Shown here in pieces: positions 41,076-45,148 of a stretch of DNA of 45,148 nucleotides (positions are counted from its first letter, which is position 1; each line of letters starts with the position of its first letter). The translations under genes and the position numbers were made by a program. This DNA is from an uncultured Christensenella sp. (lineage in GTDB: Bacteria > Bacillota > Clostridia > Christensenellales > Borkfalkiaceae): contig CAJTXM010000004.1 of the NCBI GenBank assembly GCA_910583545.1, positions 92,168 to 137,315 on the forward strand, read 5' to 3'. The notes beneath the pieces were generated by a model that was not told where the DNA came from, made no database searches, and saw nothing but the letters and a program-made list of their open reading frames with translations.

Positions 41076-41580
41076 CTGTTCGCTCCATAAGTTTTTTGAA
41101 AAAATCGGATTTCTTTTTTGCATTCGCCGCGCCGAGCCCCATTCTCGCACGCGCTACGGGAGAAAGTCCGAGCTGGTCGAATAGCCTTACGCAAAGCTCG
41201 GCGTTCTCCTTCCGCTTCCGTAAATTAGGGTTCGGCTTAGACGTCGTCTTTATAGTACCGTCCTTGTCCTTTCCGAGAGTTACGAGAATAAACGGTCTGT
41301 CGTCTCTTTTAAGTGCCGCGTCCGCTTCGTCCGTGGCCACCTTGGCGCGGCAGTAAAGCTCCATAAGGTGGATGTCCGCGTCCGAAACCCGACAATTCAC
41401 CGTTTCGCGGAATACGCCGACAAGCCACTTCCAAACCTTCTTTTCCTCTTTCGTCAGGCTCTTCGGCGGTTTGAAATCCTGTTTAAGATAAACCGGCGTT
41501 TCGCTATCTCTGTCTTTAAGCTCTTTATTACTGCGCTTTAAAGTTTTATTCTGAGCTGTCGTCGGCAGACGTCCCGCCAT
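41068..41580 (-). CDS. Terminase small subunit, P27 family
   Basis: The protein has 170 residues. N-terminus with basic residues, then KEEKKVWKWLVGVFRE, the DNA-binding helices around DADIHLMELYCRA and the family signature QLGLSPVARARMG. It recognises the packaging site and guides the large subunit. GGGAGG lies before the ATG. The start overlaps the HNH gene by 35 bp. Confidence 0.92.
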   Translation of the reverse strand: MAGRLPTTAQNKTLKRSNKELKDRDSETPVYLKQDFKPPKSLTKEEKKVWKWLVGVFRETVNCRVSDADIHLMELYCRAKVATDEADAALKRDDRPFILVTLGKDKDGTIKTTSKPNPNLRKRKENAELCVRLFDQLGLSPVARARMGLGAANAKKKSDFFKKLMERTDD

Positions 41581-41878
41581 TCGTTATTTCCTCCCAAAAT
41601 TTATTAAACCTTTGCAACGGGCTTACCCGCCCGTGTTGCCGGTTATGACATTCAGAGCAAAGCAGAATTAAATTATCGATATCAAGCCGCAGATCCCAGT
41701 TCTTATCTATCGGAACCTTGTGATGCACCTCCGCACCTTTGCAAATCCTGCCTTTTTTATAGCACCTCTCGCATAATCCGTTTGCCGCCGTAAACTTTTC
41801 CGCACGAAGCCGTCGCCATTCGGCAGTTTGGTAAAACCAGTCGTATTTTTCGTGATAAGTTTCGTCTTTTTCCTTCAT
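41546..41878 (-). CDS. HNH endonuclease
   Basis: The protein has 110 residues. Zinc-binding cysteines are CERC and CSEC; the HNH core reads VHHKVPIDKNWDLRLDIDNLILLCSECHNRQHG. HNH proteins beside the small terminase are needed for cos cleavage in many HK97-like phages. The gene lies next to a 218-bp gap that may hold cos. Confidence 0.93.
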   Translation of the reverse strand: MKEKDETYHEKYDWFYQTAEWRRLRAEKFTAANGLCERCYKKGRICKGAEVHHKVPIDKNWDLRLDIDNLILLCSECHNRQHGRVSPLQRFNKFWEEITNGGTSADDSSE

Positions 41879-41949
41879 TGCGTCACCTTTTTTAAACTCA
41901 AATCAAATTTTTCAAAAAGCGGAAAAATTTATAAATTTGCTTTGAGGGC

Positions 41950-41992
41950 GCTTAATGCGCATACGCGTGTGCAAGCGCATATAGGGGGGTAT
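41950..41992. other. Candidate cos / packaging region
   Basis: In the gap 41879-42096 upstream of HNH and terminase lies a short GC-rich island in AT-rich DNA: ATGCGC (41955-41960) pairs with GCGCAT (41975-41980) around ACGCGTGTGC-type sequence, followed by six G (41984-41989). The position next to HNH fits a cos site. No overhang can be assigned from this sequence. Confidence 0.35.
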
Positions 41993-42043
41993 AAAAAAAT
42001 AACTGCTTTTAAATCTTTAATTCGATTATAAACAGTTATTTTT
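41993..42043 (-). terminator. Hairpin after the ArpU-like gene
   Basis: AAAATAACTG and CAGTTATTTT pair across a 27-nt AT-rich loop. On the minus strand T7 follows. It separates the early part of the phage map from the packaging and head genes. Confidence 0.55.
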
Positions 42044-42096
42044 AATAAATTTTCACAACTTTTTAATAAATTTTAATATTTTTTAATGAGTTTTTA

Positions 42097-42477
42097 TTAA
42101 TTACCAGTCTTGCGTATCAATTCCATTACGGATTTAATACCGCAAAGCCTGTTAATCGCATTAGCTTCGGTATTTGCGCAGTGTCCGTAGCTGTATCCCG
42201 TAGCCTTTGCCACCTGCCTCATACTCTTGCCTGCAATATAAAGCGAATTGAATATACTGCGCTCCAAGCTTCCCTCTTCGGTATAGACGTTTACTATCGT
42301 CTGAACGGTACGGCAGTGTAAAATAAATTCGTCTTTCGCTCTTAACAGTTCGTCCCGTACGCAGTCTGCCACTTCCCCGTCCGCAATCATTATCTCGATC
42401 TCTTTCGCCTGGCTCAAACACATACGGTAACCTTTGAGATATCCTCTCAGCTTTTTCCTTTCGCCGATTTCTTTCAT
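42097..42477 (-). CDS. ArpU/RinA-like late transcription regulator
   Basis: The protein has 126 residues. The N-terminal half is helical; the C-terminal half has an HTH like sigma region 4 (SMRQVAKATGYSYGHCANTE). Such proteins switch on late genes in Gram-positive phages. It ends just before the terminator and the packaging genes, as expected. The start overlaps the upstream stop. Confidence 0.8.
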   Translation of the reverse strand: MKEIGERKKLRGYLKGYRMCLSQAKEIEIMIADGEVADCVRDELLRAKDEFILHCRTVQTIVNVYTEEGSLERSIFNSLYIAGKSMRQVAKATGYSYGHCANTEANAINRLCGIKSVMELIRKTGN

Positions 42478-42692
42478 TTAACACCTCCGCTCTTAACTTT
42501 TATTTTTTTAGCAATAAGCTCTTTCTTTTTTTTGACCTTCGCCAATAATTCTTCATGATATAATTCAAGCTCCGCGCACATACCTTTACACTGTTCGTGC
42601 GGACAACGCTCCAAACAGAAGCGGCAAAGCGCAGCTTCTTTGTTTTTAAGCAGACGACTCACAATAACCGCCGCTTTTGTTTTAGTTATCAT
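42474..42692 (-). CDS. Small Cys-rich phage protein
   Basis: The protein has 72 residues. Five cysteines, CRFCLERCPHEQCKGMC, suggest a zinc or metal site, followed by a basic helix (KVKKKKELIAKKIKVK). Encoded between the HUH initiator and the ArpU-like regulator, overlapping both by 4 bp. Function is unknown; it may bind DNA. Confidence 0.75.
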   Translation of the reverse strand: MITKTKAAVIVSRLLKNKEAALCRFCLERCPHEQCKGMCAELELYHEELLAKVKKKKELIAKKIKVKSGGVK

Positions 42693-43552
42693 ATCCGCCT
42701 CCGCATTCGGGTATATATGTAATATCCGCCGTATTTATCATTGACATAGACCTTCGGGCTTTCAAGCAAAGTGAAATCGGGATAAAGTTTACGCAACTGT
42801 TCTTCCGCCTGCACCGGCGTAAGCATTCGCTCCACCTGCCTTAAAGAGCGGAATTTACTGTCCGCGGTAATTACGGTAGGCTTTACGAGATTGATTGAAG
42901 AGTTCCAACGCCTTTTACCCTTGGTAAGATATCGACCCAAGCCTTCAAGATTGAAATCGTCGGGCTGCAAGCGGCGCGTATTCTTTCTTCCGCCTGCTTT
43001 CCACAATCTCTCAGCCGTATCCCTGTCGCTGAAATTAATGACGAGATGATGATGCACGCGGACGTGTTCTTTATCGTCGTCGTTAAATTCTGTAACGTAG
43101 AGATATTTGAGCTTCGGGAGATTGTGCTTTTTAACGTAAGCGCTTAAACGCTTTATGTACCGTTGCATCTCTTTTATCGCTTCGTCTATGCTTGACGGCA
43201 GATGAGCGTCGTCATATGTAAACGTCGCCCATATATCGCTGTCGGTAAAGTTTGCGTTCAAAAGACGCACGAACCTTTTGCGCGAGTTCTTTTCATTCAG
43301 ATTGCGCTGAGCTATACTCGACCCTTTTTTCTGAACGGCAGGTTTTGAAGGCGCGTATCTCTTCGATTTCCAAACAGGATAAATTTCCGATTCCACTATC
43401 GGACCGCTTATAATAGTCTTTAACCGATAGTGGGATAAATGCTTGCTCGGACGAAGCGCATTCTCTATTTTTTCTTCTTTCGTATCTTCGTAAGGCTGAT
43501 TATATATTTCATCGGCGTACGATGATATATCGTATAACTGTTTCTTTTTCAT
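42689..43552 (-). CDS. HUH-type rolling-circle replication initiator
   Basis: The protein has 287 residues. Rep motifs in order: I, IWATFTYDD (about 107-115); II, the metal-binding HxH in RVHHHLVINF (about 165-174); III, EGLGRYLTKGK with the probable nicking tyrosine Y208. This order matches Rep proteins of microviruses and some plasmids. It nicks DNA at an origin to start rolling-circle replication. A tailed phage using such an initiator is less common. AAGGAG lies 12 nt before the ATG. A structured leader with an antisense RNA lies upstream. Confidence 0.82.
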   Translation of the reverse strand: MKKKQLYDISSYADEIYNQPYEDTKEEKIENALRPSKHLSHYRLKTIISGPIVESEIYPVWKSKRYAPSKPAVQKKGSSIAQRNLNEKNSRKRFVRLLNANFTDSDIWATFTYDDAHLPSSIDEAIKEMQRYIKRLSAYVKKHNLPKLKYLYVTEFNDDDKEHVRVHHHLVINFSDRDTAERLWKAGGRKNTRRLQPDDFNLEGLGRYLTKGKRRWNSSINLVKPTVITADSKFRSLRQVERMLTPVQAEEQLRKLYPDFTLLESPKVYVNDKYGGYYIYTRMRRRI

Positions 43553-43589
43553 AACTTGTTTGTTCTCCTTAAAAGGGACGCTCTTTGGA

Positions 43590-43700
43590 GCTTGCAGCCC
43601 CAGCCGCGAGGCAGCCCCTCGCTGCGTTGCTCTCTTTAATAACCGCGAGTTGTTACTACCTCATTACGAGGACGGTATAGCCCTTATTCACGGGCTAAAT
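43590..43700. repeat. Structured leader upstream of the HUH initiator, possible origin
   Basis: Between 43553 and 43821 there is no coding gene on the minus strand. Hairpins: GCGAGG with CCTCGC (loop CAGCC), CCTC with GAGG around GTAAT, and AGCCC with GGGCT. They could form the nick site for the initiator or a control leader. No nick sequence can be named. Confidence 0.35.
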
Positions 43701-43702
43701 AT

Positions 43703-43732
43703 TTGACAAACAAGGCACACTTTTGATATAAT
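43703..43732 (+). promoter_or_regulatory. Promoter of a plus-strand small RNA
   Basis: TTGACA (43703-43708) and TATAAT (43727-43732) are 18 bp apart. It points away from the initiator and against the phage operon. Confidence 0.7.
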
Positions 43733-43738
43733 ATATAT

Positions 43739-43816
43739 GTAGGTTATGGATGTGCCTTTTGGTCTTCCGTATAGTTAAGCTCTGCAAGTAGCTATCTTGC
43801 AGAGCTTTTCTTTTTT
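43739..43816 (+). ncRNA. Small RNA, probably antisense to the leader of the HUH gene
   Basis: A short unit of about 78 nt begins 7 nt after a consensus -10 and ends in a strong terminator, AAGCTCTGCAAG with CTTGCAGAGCTT (12 bp), loop TAGCTAT, then TTTTCTTTTTT. It contains a tiny frame (10 codons, from ATG 43746) without a good ribosome site. If the initiator mRNA starts upstream of here, the RNA is its antisense, as ctRNAs are in rolling-circle plasmids. Confidence 0.6.
43777..43816 (+). terminator. Terminator of the small RNA
   Basis: A 12-bp perfect stem with 7-nt loop is followed by a T-rich tail on the plus strand. On the minus strand there is no T-run, so it serves the plus-strand transcript. 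Confidence 0.8.
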
Positions 43817-43821
43817 ACTTC

Positions 43822-44043
43822 CTATAAATCGATTTTTTTAATAGCATTACTTTTCCCTCCGTCTTCTTCGCTCTTTTGTAAACCGAATATAATTTTGTGT
43901 TCGCTTTTACAGAAAGGGCAGGTACAGACCGTTTCACCGCTCGGAAACGTACTCTGCATAAAATCTTCTTCCGTTACTTCAAAAACGCAACCGCACTTTT
44001 TACACGTTTGCTGCGGCACTGTCGGCTTTTTAAGTATTTTCAC
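43822..44043 (-). CDS. Small zinc-ribbon phage protein
   Basis: The protein has 73 residues from the GTG at 44043, which has AAGG at a good distance; a GTG 3 codons earlier is possible. Two CxxC pairs (CKKCGC and CTCPFCKSEH) form a zinc ribbon. It may bind nucleic acid or a protein. Convergent with the small RNA. Confidence 0.72.
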   Translation of the reverse strand: MKILKKPTVPQQTCKKCGCVFEVTEEDFMQSTFPSGETVCTCPFCKSEHKIIFGLQKSEEDGGKSNAIKKIDL

Positions 44044-44053
44044 AGTATTCACC

Positions 44054-44173
44054 TTAAATGTATCTTTCGTCGTAAGTTATTATTTTACCGTACTTTTTAC
44101 AGCGATAATAAATTTTATGATACCTTCTAACTTCTTCCCAAGCGTGAAAACAAATATTAAAGAACCACCTCAT
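44054..44173 (-). CDS. Tiny phage protein, 39 residues
   Basis: The peptide MRWFFNICFHAWEEVRRYH and following residues is rich in aromatic and basic residues. The ATG lies 4 nt before the ASCH gene stop position, with GAGGTAAACG upstream, and the stop is just before the zinc-ribbon gene. The tight spacing is the main support. Function unknown. Confidence 0.55.
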   Translation of the reverse strand: MRWFFNICFHAWEEVRRYHKIYYRCKKYGKIITYDERYI

Positions 44174-44176
44174 CGT

Positions 44177-44740
44177 TTACCTCTTCAACTCTTCCACATA
44201 ACACCACGACTGCGGCGGACGGGTAAGTTTTCTTTGGCAAATCCAATCTTTTCCTTTTTGAAATTTGCTTTGCTTACAACAAATTACACAAGCTTCGTGA
44301 TAAAAAGCGTGTTGTCTATAACGAGAACAATGCGCAACAAACTCTTCCAGCTCTTTCGGCTTGTCGTAGATTTTCAAGTCGGATATATGCCAAAAATAAA
44401 GCGATTTTCCTATGGTTGCGTATAAAACAAGCTCTTGGTCGGTCAAGCAAGTTTCGTCGGGGTTGTTGTGGTAGTAAGCCTGTATAAAATTATCGGCTCC
44501 GCCTTTACGAATAGAATCGCACACAAACTCGCCGATAACTTTGCCGCTTAAATATTCAACCTCTTTTTCGGGTTCGTTTAAAAAAACGTTAAACATTATT
44601 TCTTTGCTTTTCGTGCAGTAAATATAGCACTTAAACGGCGTTTCCAGCTTCGGGCGCGTCTTGCGTACCTCAATTGTTTTTTTACCGCTTGCTATAAGTT
44701 CGCACCATTTAGGTTGAATTGATATTAAAACTGCTTTCAT
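44177..44740 (-). CDS. ASCH/PUA-like domain phage protein
   Basis: The protein has 187 residues. The start LISIQPKWCELIASGKKTIE followed by VRKTRPK is the ASCH signature of a PUA-like RNA- or nucleotide-binding fold. Then CYIYCTKSKE and GKVIGEFVCDSI complete the barrel. The C-terminus has several cysteines (HEACVICCKQ). Often found in phages; the exact task is not known. The ATG is preceded by GAGGAATTGAA. Confidence 0.85.
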   Translation of the reverse strand: MKAVLISIQPKWCELIASGKKTIEVRKTRPKLETPFKCYIYCTKSKEIMFNVFLNEPEKEVEYLSGKVIGEFVCDSIRKGGADNFIQAYYHNNPDETCLTDQELVLYATIGKSLYFWHISDLKIYDKPKELEEFVAHCSRYRQHAFYHEACVICCKQSKFQKGKDWICQRKLTRPPQSWCYVEELKR

Positions 44741-44751
44741 TTCAATTCCTC

Positions 44752-45003
44752 TTAAATACCGTCTTTAAATACGTCAACTACTAAGGCTTGCAGCGAATCG
44801 GCTGTAACGTCTTTTTCTTTTACGTAACCGTGCCGATAAGTAATAATTACCTGTTCGCCGTATTTAACGTACTTGTGATATTCAACTTCAACAATATGCG
44901 GATTTACCGCCTTTAAAAGCGGCGCGAGATAATCTCTTACAAATTTCTCTTTATGTATGCTTTCTTCATCTCGCACACAAACCTTTAATACAACTTTACT
45001 CAT
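44752..45003 (-). CDS. Uncharacterised phage protein
   Basis: The protein has 83 residues from MSKVVLKVCV with GAGGCGATTT upstream. Strand-helix pattern (VVLKVCVRDEESIHKEKF, PHIVEVEYHKYVKYGEQVIITY) suggests a small alpha/beta domain. No family recognised. Located in the early region upstream of the ASCH gene. Confidence 0.65.
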   Translation of the reverse strand: MSKVVLKVCVRDEESIHKEKFVRDYLAPLLKAVNPHIVEVEYHKYVKYGEQVIITYRHGYVKEKDVTADSLQALVVDVFKDGI

Positions 45004-45011
45004 AAATCGCC

Positions 45012-45148
45012 TCACGCCGCCTGCAATTCTTTAATATTTGTACTATGCCTTGCGCCCCAGTCGCCCATTTCGTCGAAGGGAACCTCACGAAGAACTTTTA
45101 CCTTCGATGCTCTTAACTGGTCCTTGGCGTCGGGAACTACCATATCCC
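45012..45148 (-). CDS. 3' end of an unknown phage gene, cut by the window edge
   Basis: The last 44 codons are visible. The peptide includes DMVVPDAKDQLRASKVKVLR and later FDEMGDWGARHSTNIKELQ, ending at TGA 45012-45014. The coding character is shown by composition and by its fit just upstream of the next gene. No family can be named from this piece. Confidence 0.55.
   Translation of the reverse strand, partial: DMVVPDAKDQLRASKVKVLREVPFDEMGDWGARHSTNIKELQAA

Larger units (their letters stand above)
24624..45148 (-). mobile_element. Prophage of HK97-type siphovirus, right end outside the window
   Basis: It is bounded on the left by the tRNA-Ser fragment. All recognised phage genes run leftwards: replication and regulation, packaging, head, neck, tail, holin-like gene, then an XRE gene at the attachment site. 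Genes overlap or lie a few bases apart, as in phage late operons. Integrase, repressor and lysogeny genes are not in the window. Most structural genes look intact, but the methylase has an internal deletion and no endolysin is seen, so full function is uncertain. Confidence 0.9.

Noticed and set aside
43746..43778. Ten-codon frame in the small RNA
   Set aside because: No proper ribosome site; too short to support as a gene.

Overview
The window looks like a chromosome segment of a Gram-positive, low-to-middle GC anaerobe of the Clostridia type (Bacillota). The clues are strong GGAGG ribosome sites, consensus TTGACA/TATAAT promoters, a Feo operon with a FeoB-associated Cys-rich protein, a DUF5685/J-like pair, and a sensor kinase/ABC exporter module. 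Genus and family cannot be fixed from the sequence alone. Almost every gene is on the minus strand.

Host part (1-24620). The window opens with the 5' part of rlmD, which diverges from an ADP-ribosylglycohydrolase gene. Next come an FtsX-type ABC exporter (2484-5586) and the two-component system that probably controls it (5657-7587). A near-identical 17-bp box lies the same distance from the -10 of both promoters. A small operon follows (7699-10093): a DUF5685 protein, a J-like/TPR protein with a Cys-rich tail, a membrane protein, and an orphan Cys-rich tail fused in frame behind a stop. Then come trpS, a membrane acyltransferase whose C-terminus depends on a run of nine C, a large RHS toxin-like protein followed by two small membrane proteins (likely immunity), a divergent threonine synthase, a small P-loop protein, an aspartate aminotransferase, and the feo iron-uptake operon with three copies of a shared operator-like motif.

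Junction (24420-24800). Two copies of the 3' end of tRNA-Ser lie side by side, each followed on the minus strand by a perfect 17-bp hairpin. The copy nearer the phage keeps about 65 nt from the anticodon stem to CCA, has no 5' half, and is bordered by short repeats that look like integrase arm sites. This is a prophage attachment junction.

Prophage (about 24624 to beyond 45148). This is an HK97-type siphophage read from right to left: early or unknown genes, an HUH replication initiator, an ArpU-like regulator, HNH, small terminase, ParB-methylase, large terminase, portal, protease, capsid, head-tail joining genes, major tail protein, frameshifted tail chaperones, tape measure, Dit, hub, baseplate and fibre genes, a small protein that seems to need a frameshift, a holin-like protein, a 44-residue protein with an operator-bearing promoter, and an XRE regulator. 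The integrase and the other end of the element lie outside the window. No endolysin gene is visible.

The most unusual items are the HUH initiator with a probable antisense RNA upstream inside a tailed prophage, two -1 slippery sites (one classic, one new), the methylase with an internal deletion, the RHS tip with its membrane partners, the paired response-regulator boxes, two probable leaderless GTG-start mRNAs, and the DUF5685/J-like cluster with its ghost tail.
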